Shown here: one piece after another, positions 9,405 through 18,681 of the stretch | How the letters are laid out: every line of letters begins with the position of its first letter | Numbering within the stretch: the stretch's first letter is position 1 | Assembly: GCF_000633595.2 (NCBI RefSeq) | Contig: NZ_JIBU02000034.1 | Span: forward strand, 1-64,000 | Direction: 5' to 3' | Source of the DNA: Clostridium drakei | Lineage (GTDB): Bacteria; Bacillota; Clostridia; Clostridiales; Clostridiaceae | Length of the DNA: 64,000 nt | The notes under the pieces: model-generated | Seen by the model: the letters and a program-made list of their open reading frames with translations, nothing else | Databases searched by the model: none | Told to the model about the DNA's origin: nothing | Position numbers and translations under genes: made by a program

Positions 9405-9431
9405 AAATAGAGGCTATTAACCTCTATTTTA
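9405..9431 (-). terminator. ftsH terminator
   Basis: A 10-bp inverted repeat (AAAATAGAGG / CCTCTATTTT) lies 23 bp beyond the ftsH stop codon. The minus-strand exit side ends in T-rich DNA (TATTTTGTTTTAAA). It closes the tilS-hpt-ftsH transcript. Confidence 0.75.
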
Positions 9432-9453
9432 TTAATTTCATTAAATTGTCATT

Positions 9454-11256
9454 TTATGCTTGCTCAAATATTTCTTCAAATTCATTTGCTTCAAGTTTTT
9501 CTTTTTCTAAAAGAGACTTAGCAACAGCATGAAGTTTATTCATATTTTCAGTAAGAAGATTTTCTGCCTTATTATATCCTTCTTCTATAAGTTTTCTTAT
9601 TTCTTTGTCTATTTCAAAAGCTACTTCTTCACTAAAACTTCTTCCTTTTCCTAAATCCCTACCTAAAAACACCTCATCATGTCCTGAACCAAAAGCTATT
9701 GGTCCTAATCCACTCATACCATAATCCATAACCATTTTCTTAGCTATAGTAGTTGCTCTATCTATATCATTTTTGGCGCCAGTACTTATGTCTCCAATTA
9801 TAAGTTTTTCTGCTACTCTACCTCCAAGCAATCCTACTATTTCATCTTCAAGTTTAGTTTTGGACATATAAGAACTATCTTTTTCTGGAAGATGCATAGT
9901 ATATCCTCCAGCCATTCCTCTTGGTATTATACTAATTTGATGAACTGGATCTGCCGTAGGTAATAACTTCATAACCACAGCATGACCTGCTTCATGGTAT
10001 GCTGTAAGCCTTCTATCTTCTTCATCAATTACTCTACTCTTCTTTTCAGGTCCAGCTATAACTCTAGTTACTGCTTCTTCTAATTCTTCCATATCTATTT
10101 CTTTTTTATCTTTCCTAACTGCTAATAGAGCAGATTCATTCATTAAGTTCTCTAAATCAGCTCCTGTAAATCCTGGAGTCCTTTTTGCAAGTACATCAAG
10201 CTTAACTTCTGGGGCTAAATGCTTATTTTTACAATGAACCTTTAAAATTTCTTCTCTTCCTTTAACATCTGGAGCTCCAACTAATATTTGTCTATCAAAT
10301 CTACCTGGTCTTAAAAGTGCAGGATCTAAAATATCAGGTCTATTTGTTGCGGCAATCATTATTATACCTTCATTTGCACCAAAACCATCCATTTCAACTA
10401 ATAACTGATTTAAAGTTTGTTCTCTTTCATCATGTCCTCCACCAAGACCTGCTCCTCTTTGTCTTCCAACTGCATCTATTTCATCTATAAATATAATGCA
10501 TGGTGAATTTTTCTTAGCCTGCTCAAATAAATCTCTAACTCTAGATGCACCAACTCCAACAAACATTTCAACGAAGTCTGACCCTGATATACTAAAAAAC
10601 GGTACTCCAGCTTCCCCTGCTATAGCCTTAGCAAGAAGGGTTTTTCCTGTTCCTGGAGGTCCTACAAGTAATACCCCTTTAGGAATTCTAGCCCCCATTT
10701 CTATATATCTCTTAGGTAATTTTAAAAAATCTACAATTTCAGCAAGTTCCGCTTTTTCTTCGTCAGCTCCTGCCACGTCAGCAAAAGTTACTTTCTTTTT
10801 ATCAGGCGTGGCCATTTTGGCTCTACTCTTACCGAAATTCATTACATTTCGATTCCCACCACCACCTTGAGATTGCTGCATAAACATAAACCAAAAAGCT
10901 ACAAGCATTAATATTAAAAGTATCGTTGGTAAATACTGTACCCACATAGGAATTGACGCAGGTTTAACATAAACTTCCTTAACATCTCCATTTTTAGGAT
11001 GCTCAGCAATGAACTGAAATAGTCTTTCAGATGGAACTATTGTTTCATATGCACTACCATCTTTCAAAGTACCATCTACAGTCATCTTGTCTTCCTTTAC
11101 TTGAAAGCTCTTTACATTGTTATCTATCCAATATTTTTGAAAATCATTAAAATTAATAGTTGTTGAACTTTCATTTGTCCTAGCAAGCATTAATGCTGCG
11201 AGAATAACTAATACAAACACTATAACCCAGGCCGTTGCACTTGAAAATTTTTTCAT
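9454..11256 (-). CDS. ftsH: ATP-dependent zinc metalloprotease FtsH
   Basis: FtsH is a membrane-bound hexameric AAA+ protease that degrades unneeded or damaged membrane and regulatory proteins. The 600-aa protein has two membrane segments (about 8-25 and 105-126) around an extracytoplasmic domain. The AAA domain follows: Walker A GPPGTGKT at 199-206, Walker [12 protein letters not shown], and the SRH region [20 protein letters not shown]. The zinc protease domain has HEAGH near residue 425. A strong GAGGGG site precedes the start. It lies 78 bp downstream of hpt in the conserved tilS-hpt-ftsH cluster. Confidence 0.98.
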   Translation of the reverse strand: MKKFSSATAWVIVFVLVILAALMLARTNESSTTINFNDFQKYWIDNNVKSFQVKEDKMTVDGTLKDGSAYETIVPSERLFQFIAEHPKNGDVKEVYVKPASIPMWVQYLPTILLILMLVAFWFMFMQQSQGGGGNRNVMNFGKSRAKMATPDKKKVTFADVAGADEEKAELAEIVDFLKLPKRYIEMGARIPKGVLLVGPPGTGKTLLAKAIAGEAGVPFFSISGSDFVEMFVGVGASRVRDLFEQAKKNSPCIIFIDEIDAVGRQRGAGLGGGHDEREQTLNQLLVEMDGFGANEGIIMIAATNRPDILDPALLRPGRFDRQILVGAPDVKGREEILKVHCKNKHLAPEVKLDVLAKRTPGFTGADLENLMNESALLAVRKDKKEIDMEELEEAVTRVIAGPEKKSRVIDEEDRRLTAYHEAGHAVVMKLLPTADPVHQISIIPRGMAGGYTMHLPEKDSSYMSKTKLEDEIVGLLGGRVAEKLIIGDISTGAKNDIDRATTIAKKMVMDYGMSGLGPIAFGSGHDEVFLGRDLGKGRSFSEEVAFEIDKEIRKLIEEGYNKAENLLTENMNKLHAVAKSLLEKEKLEANEFEEIFEQA

Positions 11257-11334
11257 TACAGGCCCCCCTCTCTTTTAAGTTTATACTGTAAAATTGTATC
11301 ACAAGGAAAATTCCTTTACAATAAATTTAGTTAA

Positions 11335-11880
11335 TTATTTATAAACTTCCTCTTTTAGTATACCTACATAAGGTAAGTTTCTATACTTTTCTGCATAATC
11401 GAGTCCATAACCCACTAGGAAGTAATCTGGAACTATGTATCCTGTGTATTTAACATTAATTTCAACCTTTCTCCTTTCTGGCTTACTCAAAAGGCAAGCT
11501 ATTTCTATGCTTTCAGCTCCCCTACCTTTCAGATACTCAATTAGATATGATAAAGTTGTACCTGAATCTATTATATCTTCTACTATAAGAACATGTTTAC
11601 CTTCTATTTCAAAATCTAAATCTTTTAAAATTCTTACTACTCCTGAACTTTTTGTGGAATTAGCATAACTTGAAACTGCCATAAAGTCCATAGTACACGG
11701 AATTGTAACTTCCTTTAATAAATCTGCCATGAATGGTACAGATCCTTTCAATATTCCTACTAACATTAATTCTTTGCCTTCATAATCTTTACTTATTCGT
11801 GTTCCAATTTCTTTTATCTTTTTCCTTAATTCTTCCTCTGGAAATAAGATTTCTTTTATGTCCTCTTGCATACTGCTCAT
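11335..11880 (-). CDS. hpt: Hypoxanthine phosphoribosyltransferase
   Basis: This purine salvage enzyme joins hypoxanthine (or guanine) to PRPP. The 181-aa protein shows the type I PRTase core with the PRPP-binding motif VLIVEDIIDSGTTLSYL, the flexible-loop region (DFMAVSSYANSTKSSG) and the C-terminal base-binding stretch (YIVPDYFLVGYGLDYAEKYRNLPYVG). Its ATG overlaps the tilS stop codon in ATGA, so translation is coupled to tilS. AGAGGAA lies 9 nt upstream. Confidence 0.96.
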   Translation of the reverse strand: MSSMQEDIKEILFPEEELRKKIKEIGTRISKDYEGKELMLVGILKGSVPFMADLLKEVTIPCTMDFMAVSSYANSTKSSGVVRILKDLDFEIEGKHVLIVEDIIDSGTTLSYLIEYLKGRGAESIEIACLLSKPERRKVEINVKYTGYIVPDYFLVGYGLDYAEKYRNLPYVGILKEEVYK

Positions 11881-13271
11881 ATTTTTGTTTCCTCTCTTTC
11901 AATTTTTATCTCTAATATATTTTTTGTATTTTCATCAACTTTAAAAAGTTCACTTACTCTATATCCTACTATCCATGCAATTTCATCATCAAAACATATA
12001 ATAGGAATATAGTCTCTTTGATCCTTAGCTACCTTTTCATCCATAAAGAAATCTTTTAACTTCTTGCTTCCACTCATCCCTAAAGGTATAAATTTGTCAC
12101 CTGCTTTTCTATGCCTTATAGTTACTTTTTTCTGGAACTTATTATAATCAAAATATTTTATTAAGCTATTATTTTTAAAATTTACCTTTTCCTTAGGATC
12201 AATAATTCTGGTTATTACTCGTAAGTTATATTCCTTTACATCATTATTCCCACTATGTATACTATATTCTTCCTTGCTAACCTCTTTATTTTTTTTAACT
12301 TTCTTTAATATGTATATATTTCCATATCTATTTGATACTACAACATGATTTGGAAGATCAATGTTTTTTCCTGTGGATCCTAATTGAATATTAATTATGT
12401 CATTAATGTGAATTTTTTCAAAGTTGTTTAAACTTCCAGTTACTTCATACAAAGCTTTTCTTATGATTCTAGTAATTATAGCTTCATTTTCTAAAAATGC
12501 CTCCTTTGATATTATAACCTTTTCTCCCTGTATATCACAATATTTTTTAAATTTTTCTTTAGCAATTGTTTCTAAATATTCGTTATCTATTTTTATAGTA
12601 TTTGATAATCTATTGAGAACTTTTATAATATCTTCATTAAAATTCTCTTGTATATAAGGTATAAGTTCTAATCTTACTCTATTTCTAGAATATATAGTTT
12701 CTAAATTTGTTTTATCTATTCTCGGATTAATATTTTCTTTGCAACAATATTCCTCAATTTCATGCCTTGTAACATCTATTAAAGGCCTTACAAATATGTT
12801 ATCTCTTACCGCCTTTATTCCTACTAGTCCTTCCAAACCCGTTCCTCTCATAATCCTCATTAGTATAGTTTCTGCTTGGTCATTTGCATTATGAGCTATA
12901 GCTATTTTATGCGCATTTAATTCTTTTTTTAAATCATTAAAAAAATCATATCTAGCATTTCTTCCTGCACTTTCGCATGAAATATTTTGCATTTTCATAA
13001 TTCTATTTATATCTACTGATTTGCTCCTGAATTCTATATTTAATTTTTTACAAAATTCCTTTACATATTCTTCATCTCTATCTGATTCATTTCCTCTTAA
13101 ACAATGATTTACATGTGCTGCATATAATTCTATATCAAGTTCTTCTTTTAAAGAATACAATATATGCAGCAAACTCATAGAATCCGGTCCACCAGATACT
13201 GCAACTATTACTTTGTCGCCTTTATTAAACATTCTATGCCTATTTATAGTTTTTAAAACAGTCTTTATCAA
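11877..13271 (-). CDS. tilS: tRNA(Ile)-lysidine synthase
   Basis: TilS converts C34 of tRNA-Ile(CAU) to lysidine, so the tRNA reads AUA, a common codon in this A+T-rich genome. The protein of about 464 aa has the PP-loop ATPase motif SGGPDSMSLL near residue 30, the N-type PP-ATPase domain (AHNANDQAETILMRIMRGTGLEGLVG), and a C-terminal TilS domain (RKAGDKFIPLGMSGSKKLKDFFMDEKV). The frame opens with GTG at 13280, but AGGAA lies directly before that codon. The TTG at 13271 has proper spacing (about 9 nt) and is preferred. Non-ATG starts of this kind deserve care. Confidence 0.93.
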   Translation of the reverse strand: MIKTVLKTINRHRMFNKGDKVIVAVSGGPDSMSLLHILYSLKEELDIELYAAHVNHCLRGNESDRDEEYVKEFCKKLNIEFRSKSVDINRIMKMQNISCESAGRNARYDFFNDLKKELNAHKIAIAHNANDQAETILMRIMRGTGLEGLVGIKAVRDNIFVRPLIDVTRHEIEEYCCKENINPRIDKTNLETIYSRNRVRLELIPYIQENFNEDIIKVLNRLSNTIKIDNEYLETIAKEKFKKYCDIQGEKVIISKEAFLENEAIITRIIRKALYEVTGSLNNFEKIHINDIINIQLGSTGKNIDLPNHVVVSNRYGNIYILKKVKKNKEVSKEEYSIHSGNNDVKEYNLRVITRIIDPKEKVNFKNNSLIKYFDYNKFQKKVTIRHRKAGDKFIPLGMSGSKKLKDFFMDEKVAKDQRDYIPIICFDDEIAWIVGYRVSELFKVDENTKNILEIKIEREETKI

Positions 13272-13351
13272 TTTTAACACTTCCTAAAGAAAATTTTGTT
13301 TTATAAGTAATATATTACTTAACTTTAAAGCAAACTTCAATTCAAATTTTC

Positions 13352-13396
13352 AATGGCTTAAATTTAGAATGCATAACACTCTAAACTTAAGCCATT
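13352..13396 (-). terminator. spoIIE terminator
   Basis: A 17-bp arm pair (AATGGCTTAAATTTAGA with one mismatch to its partner) flanks an 11-nt loop just after the spoIIE stop codon. The minus-strand exit side is TTGAAAATTTG, only moderately T-rich. The remaining bases before tilS show no other feature. Confidence 0.7.
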
Positions 13397-13403
13397 ATAA
13401 TTT

Positions 13404-15791
13404 TTAATACAAACTATATACCTTCTCTACAATGACTGTCATGTCATCTTTTATTTTTCCTTTACTTAATTTTTTTGCATTACTTATAATTTCCTCACTT
13501 AATTGTCTAGGGTCATTGCAATTATTATTTTTTAAAAAATCTACTATCCATTCATATTTACCAGCTTGTTCATTTTCATAATCTAATACTCCATCACTTA
13601 ACATAACAATGACATCACCATTTTCAACTTTTTTTCTTACTATATCTATATCTGGTTTATCTAATACACCAATTGGCAAAGTTTTCGACTTTATTACATC
13701 AATATCTTCTCCTTTTTTTATAAAACTAGCTACAGCCCCTACTTTCATAAAATCAGCCTCTCCTTTATATAAATCTATGCTACTTAAATCTAGCGTTGAG
13801 AACTTTTCTTCTTCAGAAAATTTCATAGTCATTATAGAATTTATTATATTTATAGCAGTTAATTTGTTAAAACCTGATTTAGAAAATCTTTCTATCAACT
13901 TTACTGCCGCACTGCTTTCCTGGCCAGCCTGTGGTCCTGAACCCATGCCGTCACTTATAATAGTCAAATAAGTTCCATCTGGTAATTTTCCAAAGCTCTG
14001 ACTATCACCACTATATTTTTCTCCATCCTTGCAGCACTTACTTGTATAAGCTGCTACATGATATTTAGGCGTTTCTTCAAAGGTAACAGTACATACCTCA
14101 AATTCAGAATTTAAATTGCATCCATCTTCACTAACACACATACATTTTCCTGTTACTCCATTTACCAATGGAAGTACGTGTTTTATACAAATTTGTTTTC
14201 CTCCACATGCATCCATAGATAAATTAACTATCAATCTGTTATTTTTGTTATTATAACAGAATACATCTCTATAATGTATACCATTCTTATTTAAAACTCT
14301 TCTTATGGTATTTTCAGTTTCAGTATTAAATTTTACATTATAATTAAATTCATCTATAATTTCTGACACAGAGTTTCCTACGTTCTCCACTTGATTAGAT
14401 AGTAGCTGCCTGCATTCACTTAATCTATTCCTCCACATTTCATTAATTATATAATTATTAACAATTTCTTCAGTATTTTTTATAATAGCAGATCTTTTCA
14501 CACACTTCCTTTCTATTTCATGTGGAACTTGTTTTCTATTATCCTGATAATTCTGTATTAATTCACTAAAAGCATTATAAGTATAATAATTTTCCCTTTT
14601 CCAGCACATAGACTGCATAGAGCATGTACTACAAACCCGATCTGCAAGATTTTCTACTAATGCACTACTTTTATTTTTCATAAGCAATTTATCGTTATAT
14701 ACCAAATTTGCTAAAATTCCTGACATATCAAATAATACTTCAGAAAAGTTCTCTAGCTTATTTACTAATAATCCTTTAATCTTTTCTGCATAATTTTCTT
14801 TAAAATGTTCCTGCTTCCTCTCCCAATCCAATTCTATTTCAATTTTTTTCAAAATTTTTCCAGGTACCATCAAAAAAAATATGGCACTTATAATTACCTC
14901 TATTAATTTAAATTGAGTTCCTATATCAGAGTACATTTTTAATACAGCAAACGCCAAAAGATAAGCTAATCCACTCATCCATTTACCCGTTTCTCTGAAT
15001 ATGCCAGATATAAGTCCACATACGCCATATACTCCTACAAAAGCTATCATATTATTAGACGTTATCCCTATTATAGTTCCCATTGCCACCCCTGATGCTG
15101 CTCCTGATGAACTTCCCTTTGTATATCCTACTATAAGTATAAATGCTAAAGCTATAATATTTCTTAAAGATACTCCTCTTATATTACTTCCCCAAGTTCC
15201 TGCTACTACTAAAGATATAGTAACTGCCATACTTATTATTTCCTCACTACTATATAAATGCCTTGTTTTATATTGTTTGAAGCATATTATAGAATAATTA
15301 ATAATAAAATATACTGGGAATATAGCACTTACTTCAAAAAAAGAAAGTAAAAATGACATACCTAAAGTTATTTTAAGTATTAATAACTTATAAAAAGAAA
15401 TTTCTATAAGCAAGGTAAAAAATATCATCACTATTTTTTTGTTTTGTTCGACTGTTTTTAGTATGTAGTTAATAGCTATAAGAGTTCCAGAAGTTATAAT
15501 GTATACAGGCAAACTTTTTACACTACTATAAAGAGAAATATATCCTAGTATGCTTCCAATTGCTGATATCAATATAACTTTATCTTCTTCACAAGTCATA
15601 ACTGCAATCAAAAAAGCTATACCGAATGGAGCCATCAAATTTATCATGAGCACTCGACTAATTAAAAATGCAGCTATAAAATAAGTAACAAATTTAATTA
15701 GTCGAGGCAAACTTTTAATCTTTTGTTTTTTTAATTCATCTTTTGAATCCTTAACCCTCTTATACGGAAAAAGTTCAACTCCGTACTGCAT
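13404..15791 (-). CDS. spoIIE: Stage II sporulation protein E (serine phosphatase)
   Basis: SpoIIE sits at the polar septum and dephosphorylates the anti-anti-sigma factor SpoIIAA, which frees sigma-F in the forespore. The protein of about 795 aa has an N-terminal domain with roughly ten membrane segments (about 40-320), a central region rich in Cys (VCSTCSMQSMCWKR) and a C-terminal PP2C phosphatase domain. In that domain SDGMGSG and MLSDGVLDY carry the metal-binding Asp residues. The frame opens at a GTG (15800), but GGTGG spacing favours the ATG at 15791. Its promoter at 15824-15856 has unusual spacing. Confidence 0.95.
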   Translation of the reverse strand: MQYGVELFPYKRVKDSKDELKKQKIKSLPRLIKFVTYFIAAFLISRVLMINLMAPFGIAFLIAVMTCEEDKVILISAIGSILGYISLYSSVKSLPVYIITSGTLIAINYILKTVEQNKKIVMIFFTLLIEISFYKLLILKITLGMSFLLSFFEVSAIFPVYFIINYSIICFKQYKTRHLYSSEEIISMAVTISLVVAGTWGSNIRGVSLRNIIALAFILIVGYTKGSSSGAASGVAMGTIIGITSNNMIAFVGVYGVCGLISGIFRETGKWMSGLAYLLAFAVLKMYSDIGTQFKLIEVIISAIFFLMVPGKILKKIEIELDWERKQEHFKENYAEKIKGLLVNKLENFSEVLFDMSGILANLVYNDKLLMKNKSSALVENLADRVCSTCSMQSMCWKRENYYTYNAFSELIQNYQDNRKQVPHEIERKCVKRSAIIKNTEEIVNNYIINEMWRNRLSECRQLLSNQVENVGNSVSEIIDEFNYNVKFNTETENTIRRVLNKNGIHYRDVFCYNNKNNRLIVNLSMDACGGKQICIKHVLPLVNGVTGKCMCVSEDGCNLNSEFEVCTVTFEETPKYHVAAYTSKCCKDGEKYSGDSQSFGKLPDGTYLTIISDGMGSGPQAGQESSAAVKLIERFSKSGFNKLTAINIINSIMTMKFSEEEKFSTLDLSSIDLYKGEADFMKVGAVASFIKKGEDIDVIKSKTLPIGVLDKPDIDIVRKKVENGDVIVMLSDGVLDYENEQAGKYEWIVDFLKNNNCNDPRQLSEEIISNAKKLSKGKIKDDMTVIVEKVYSLY

Positions 15792-15823
15792 TAATACCAC
15801 CCACCTTATAAATTACTGCTTTT

Positions 15824-15856
15824 ATTATAGCAAAGTCTTTTGGAAATAAATGTCAT
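15824..15856 (-). promoter_or_regulatory. spoIIE promoter with 21-bp spacer
   Basis: On the minus strand a perfect TATAAT (15829-15824) has no -35 at normal distance, but ATGACA (15856-15851) lies 21 bp upstream. B. subtilis spoIIE and spoIIG also use sigma-A promoters with 21-22 bp spacers that need Spo0A~P. TGTC-containing segments around 15851 and 15865 (plus strand TGTCATA, TGTCTAT) resemble degenerate Spo0A boxes. Assignment is by analogy. Confidence 0.55.
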
Positions 15857-15993
15857 AAGGTGATATGTCTATTTATTTTTTTTAGGACATTTAATCCTAA
15901 GTTTCTTTTAAAAAATTTTCTTTAGACAGTTATAGCGAAATTTTGAAGAAATAAGTTGAAAATTATTTGGAAAATAACTTTTTTCAAAAAACT

Positions 15994-16020
15994 AAAAAAC
16001 CTGTGGTATACACCACAGGT
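15994..16020 (-). terminator. tRNA operon terminator
   Basis: The inverted repeat ACCTGTGG / CCACAGGT (15999-16006 / 16013-16020) with a 6-nt loop is followed on the minus strand by TTTTTTAG. It lies 3 nt after the last tRNA gene and is a typical strong intrinsic terminator. Confidence 0.9.
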
Positions 16021-16022
16021 AC

Positions 16023-16099
16023 TGGTAGCGGAAATAGGACTTGAACCTACGACACTTCGGGTATGAACCGAATGCTCTAGCCAACTGAGCTATTCCGCC
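16023..16099 (-). tRNA. tRNA-Met (CAT), elongator, copy 2
   Basis: A 77-nt cloverleaf with encoded CCA. The acceptor is GGCGGAA / TTCCGCT, the anticodon CAT lies in GGTTCATACC, and the T arm is AGGTTCAAGTCCT. The anticodon stem lacks the three consecutive G:C pairs of an initiator, so this is elongator tRNA-Met. It could become tRNA-Ile(CAU) only if modified by TilS, and I judge that less likely. It is the last gene of the operon. Confidence 0.9.
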
Positions 16100-16112
16100 A
16101 TATTATTCAATT

Positions 16113-16188
<76 letters not shown>

Positions 16189-16192
16189 ATAT

Positions 16193-16281
16193 TGGTGCTG
16201 AAGACCGGAATCGAACCGGTACGGGTTTTAAAGCCCGCAGGATTTTAAGTCCTGTGCGTCTGCCAGTTCCGCCACTCCAGC
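16193..16281 (-). tRNA. tRNA-Leu (TAA), copy 2
   Basis: An 89-nt tRNA with CCA and a long variable arm (GCGGGCTTTAAAACCCG). The acceptor is GCTGGAG / CTTCAGC and the anticodon TAA lies in GGACTTAAAATCC. It reads UUA, the commonest Leu codon in such A+T-rich genes. Confidence 0.95.
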
Positions 16282-16296
16282 ATCTTAAAATTTATG

Positions 16297-16373
16297 TGGT
16301 AGCGGAAATAGGACTTGAACCTACGACACTTCGGGTATGAACCGAATGCTCTAGCCAGCTGAGCTATTCCGCC
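16297..16373 (-). tRNA. tRNA-Met (CAT), elongator, copy 1
   Basis: A 77-nt cloverleaf that differs from the other elongator copy by one D-loop base. The anticodon CAT is in the same GGTTCATACC context. It is encoded upstream of the second Leu-fMet-Met block in the direction of transcription. Confidence 0.9.
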
Positions 16374-16386
16374 TTATTATTTAATT

Positions 16387-16462
<76 letters not shown>

Positions 16463-16466
16463 ATAT

Positions 16467-16555
16467 TGGTGCTGAAGACCGGAATCGAACCGGTACGGGT
16501 TTTAAAGCCCGCAGGATTTTAAGTCCTGTGCGTCTGCCAGTTCCGCCACTCCAGC
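16467..16555 (-). tRNA. tRNA-Leu (TAA), copy 1
   Basis: An 89-nt class II tRNA, first gene of the operon. The anticodon is TAA with a long variable arm and encoded CCA. It lies 70 bp downstream of a perfect-consensus promoter. Confidence 0.95.
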
Positions 16556-16625
16556 ATTTTCTATCATTTACTTAAATATCTGAAAATCAGTTATTTAAAT
16601 ACCTGACAACCTGACAACATAACTT

Positions 16626-16654
16626 ATTATATATGATATACATATCATTGTCAA
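16626..16654 (-). promoter_or_regulatory. tRNA operon promoter, perfect consensus
   Basis: On the minus strand, TTGACA (16654-16649), a 17-bp spacer and TATAAT (16631-16626) match the sigma-A consensus exactly, as expected for stable RNA genes. A short direct repeat, GGTTGTCAGGT, lies between it and the first tRNA. Confidence 0.88.
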
Positions 16655-16691
16655 CTATTTTATACATTTTTATTTAAATAAATTATTTAAC

Positions 16692-16717
16692 ATAAAAGAG
16701 GCTATTTATAGCCTCTT
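16692..16717 (-). terminator. Terminator after the S1-domain gene
   Basis: The inverted repeat AAGAGGCTA / TAGCCTCTT (16696-16704 / 16709-16717) with a 4-nt loop is followed on the minus strand by TTTTATG. It closes the yab cluster transcript before the tRNA operon. Confidence 0.8.
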
Positions 16718-16738
16718 CATATTCAAAATAAATTATTA

Positions 16739-17146
16739 TTAATTGGACTGTTTTCTGTAACCTCTACCTTTTGAATCCTGGTGTTTTTTTAGATCTTGAA
16801 ATCTTTCTTCACTATCTTTTAAAAACTTAGATAACCTATCTTCAAATCCTCCTTGTAAATTCCTAGTCTTATCCTTGTTCCAATCAATTTCTACTGGTTT
16901 TACACTTTTTTTCTCTGGTGTAGCCTGCTTTATTGATAAACTTATCTTTCCATTTTCATCAACTGAAATTACTTTAACCTTTACTTTATCTTTTTCTTTC
17001 AAGTAATCTCTTATATTTTTCACATAAGTATCTGATACCTCAGATATGTGAACTAAGCCGGTTTTCCCATCGATTTCTACAAAAGCTCCAAAACTAGTAA
17101 TATTAACCACTGTACCCTCTAGTATGCTTCCTGCCTTTAAGGTCAT
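16739..17146 (-). CDS. S1-domain RNA-binding protein (YabR-like)
   Basis: A 135-aa cytosolic protein with one S1 RNA-binding domain at about 5-72 (GSILEGTVVNITSFGAFVEIDGKTGLVHISEVSDTYV and KVKVISVDENGKISLSIK split by the fold), followed by a charged, probably flexible tail rich in Lys and Asp. It is the last gene of the divIC region, as yabR is in B. subtilis. The precise RNA target is unknown. AAGGAGGAG precedes the ATG. Confidence 0.88.
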   Translation of the reverse strand: MTLKAGSILEGTVVNITSFGAFVEIDGKTGLVHISEVSDTYVKNIRDYLKEKDKVKVKVISVDENGKISLSIKQATPEKKSVKPVEIDWNKDKTRNLQGGFEDRLSKFLKDSEERFQDLKKHQDSKGRGYRKQSN

Positions 17147-17214
17147 ATTAAAAAGACTCCTCCTTAATAAAAATAATATTATATAGTAAATTTTAAATTT
17201 GAAACTAAATAATT

Positions 17215-17487
17215 TTAACGCTTTGCATTTATTACAGGGGTTTCGCCTGGTTTAATAAGACCTAATCTTTCTCTTGCCAGTTTTTCTATATACATATCTG
17301 ATTTAGACATCTTAACCTCATCCTGTAATTTCTTATTTTGATCTTTAACCTTCAGTTCTTCTAAACTTTTTTGTGATATTTGCTGCTTTATTTTATACAT
17401 AGTTATCTGTTGGTTTATAAAAACATAACATGCATAAAAAATTATAAACAATAAAATCACATTTTTAAATTTTATCTTCTTTTTCAT
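17215..17487 (-). CDS. divIC: Septum formation initiator DivIC-like
   Basis: A small bitopic divisome protein of about 90 aa. A basic start (MKKKIKFKN) is followed by one membrane segment (about 9-27), then a coiled coil (about 30-65) and the FtsB/DivIC-like end (YIEKLARERLGLIKPGETPV). It partners FtsL/DivIB at the division septum. The frame extends to 17505, but GGTGAT lies 5 nt before the ATG at 17487, which also gives the family-like N-terminus. It is transcribed with yabQ, yabP and rqcP upstream. Confidence 0.88.
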   Translation of the reverse strand: MKKKIKFKNVILLFIIFYACYVFINQQITMYKIKQQISQKSLEELKVKDQNKKLQDEVKMSKSDMYIEKLARERLGLIKPGETPVINAKR

Positions 17488-17569
17488 AATCATCACCATT
17501 TCCATTTTAGAAATGTATTTTTAAAAACACCTTACTTATATTCTAATTTGATTTTCAATTTTCTTCAAG

Positions 17570-17980
17570 TTATTTTTTATAATTTCTTTTATTTTTTGTT
17601 TTAATAATATAAATTATTATCCTAAAAGGGTAAAATACTATATTTTTTAACACTCTAAAAGTTCTTCTCACATTTTTAATTAGCTTATATTGAAATTTTA
17701 TGAAAGTACTGCTAAAAATTTTTATATATAAATATGCTCCTAAGGTTATCCATGCATATATATATACACCTACATATAAACAATCTATAAAAAGTAAAAA
17801 TATGAATATAATTATAGAGGCTAAAATCCAAAACAAAATATCCTCTACAAAAGTTAATATTTTATTTATGTTATTTAATCCTCTTATTATTCTATATAAG
17901 TCAAATAGTATTCCTGTTATAATTCCTGCAATAAGACTAAATATAATACATCTTAATTGTTGGGTTATTGATAAAATCAT
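17570..17980 (-). CDS. yabQ: Spore cortex biosynthesis protein YabQ
   Basis: A 136-aa membrane protein with about four membrane segments (roughly 12-30, 40-65, 70-90 and a weaker C-terminal one) and a basic tail. YabQ is made in the mother cell and is needed for cortex formation in B. subtilis. Identity rests on the start (ILSITQQLRCIIFSLIAGI), topology, size and its place directly after yabP. It starts 6 nt after the yabP stop, and its AGGAA site overlaps that stop. Confidence 0.88.
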   Translation of the reverse strand: MILSITQQLRCIIFSLIAGIITGILFDLYRIIRGLNNINKILTFVEDILFWILASIIIFIFLLFIDCLYVGVYIYAWITLGAYLYIKIFSSTFIKFQYKLIKNVRRTFRVLKNIVFYPFRIIIYIIKTKNKRNYKK

Positions 17981-17986
17981 TTATTC

Positions 17987-18280
17987 CTACTTAAACAATC
18001 TTGATATCAGTTTTTCTTTTTGTTTTTTTTCTTGATTGTTTGTATATATGCAGGAACTTATCATTCCAATTATGGTAACATCTCCGTTCTGTACATCTAG
18101 CTTGTTCATCTTGAGACCTTTCCCTTTTATATTAAGTGTACCTAGGTTGGTATTTAATACTATTTGTTCTTCATTAAAACTTATAACTTCTACAACTCCG
18201 CTTAATACTAACCTTTTTCTATTTTCAATATGCAATATGCTCTTTTTATCTTCCACTATTTTTACTTCTTTTTTTTCCAT
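17987..18280 (-). CDS. yabP: Sporulation protein YabP
   Basis: A 97-aa protein of the YabP/YqfC family: small beta-rich proteins (NRKRLVLSGVVEVISFNEEQIVLNT region) expressed in the mother cell in B. subtilis. It has no signal peptide. A good GGAGGGG site lies upstream. The yabP-yabQ pair is conserved in spore formers and supports both calls. Its biochemical role is not established. Confidence 0.9.
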   Translation of the reverse strand: MEKKEVKIVEDKKSILHIENRKRLVLSGVVEVISFNEEQIVLNTNLGTLNIKGKGLKMNKLDVQNGDVTIIGMISSCIYTNNQEKKQKEKLISRLFK

Positions 18281-18362
18281 AACATCCCCTCCACTTATAT
18301 TTAAATATATGTTTACATTTAATGGGATATTACTAGATTGAAATTATGCTTATATCTTTAAT

Positions 18363-18623
18363 CTATTCTTCATCCTCTTGTCCAGATATAATTTCGTACA
18401 TTGCCTGTGCATTCTCTTTTGTAACATGCTGTGCAATATTTACAATTTTGGCTTTAAGAGCTTTACTAGCATATCTAATCTCTATAATATCACCCTCTTT
18501 AACCTCTGTGCTAGGCTTTGCCATTTTATCATTTATACTTACTCTTCCCCCTTCACAAGCCTCTTTTGCCACTGTTCTTCTCTTTATTATTCTCGAAACT
18601 TTAAGATACTTATCTAACCTCAT
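18363..18623 (-). CDS. rqcP: S4-domain RNA-binding protein RqcP (YabO/HslR-like)
   Basis: An 86-aa protein that is almost entirely an S4 domain (MRLDKYLKVSRIIKRRTVAKEACE, then GRVSINDKMAKPSTEVKEGDIIEIRY). In B. subtilis RqcP works with RqcH on stalled 50S subunits to add alanine tails to the trapped chain. The neighbours (hup upstream, yabP downstream) are as expected for the gene. AGAGGGGAA lies before the ATG. Confidence 0.92.
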   Translation of the reverse strand: MRLDKYLKVSRIIKRRTVAKEACEGGRVSINDKMAKPSTEVKEGDIIEIRYASKALKAKIVNIAQHVTKENAQAMYEIISGQEDEE

Positions 18624-18649
18624 TTTAATTTCCCCTCTTTTAAAACAAA

Positions 18650-18676
18650 AAACCCAGATTTACACCCAGGTTTTTT
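18650..18676 (-). terminator. hup terminator
   Basis: An AAAAAACC / GGTTTTTT stem with an imperfect centre (two CCCAG copies) lies just after the hup stop codon. The minus-strand exit side is a T run (GGGTTTTTTGTTTT). It may be partly read through, since rqcP starts 27 bp further on. Confidence 0.65.
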
Positions 18677-18681
18677 TAATA

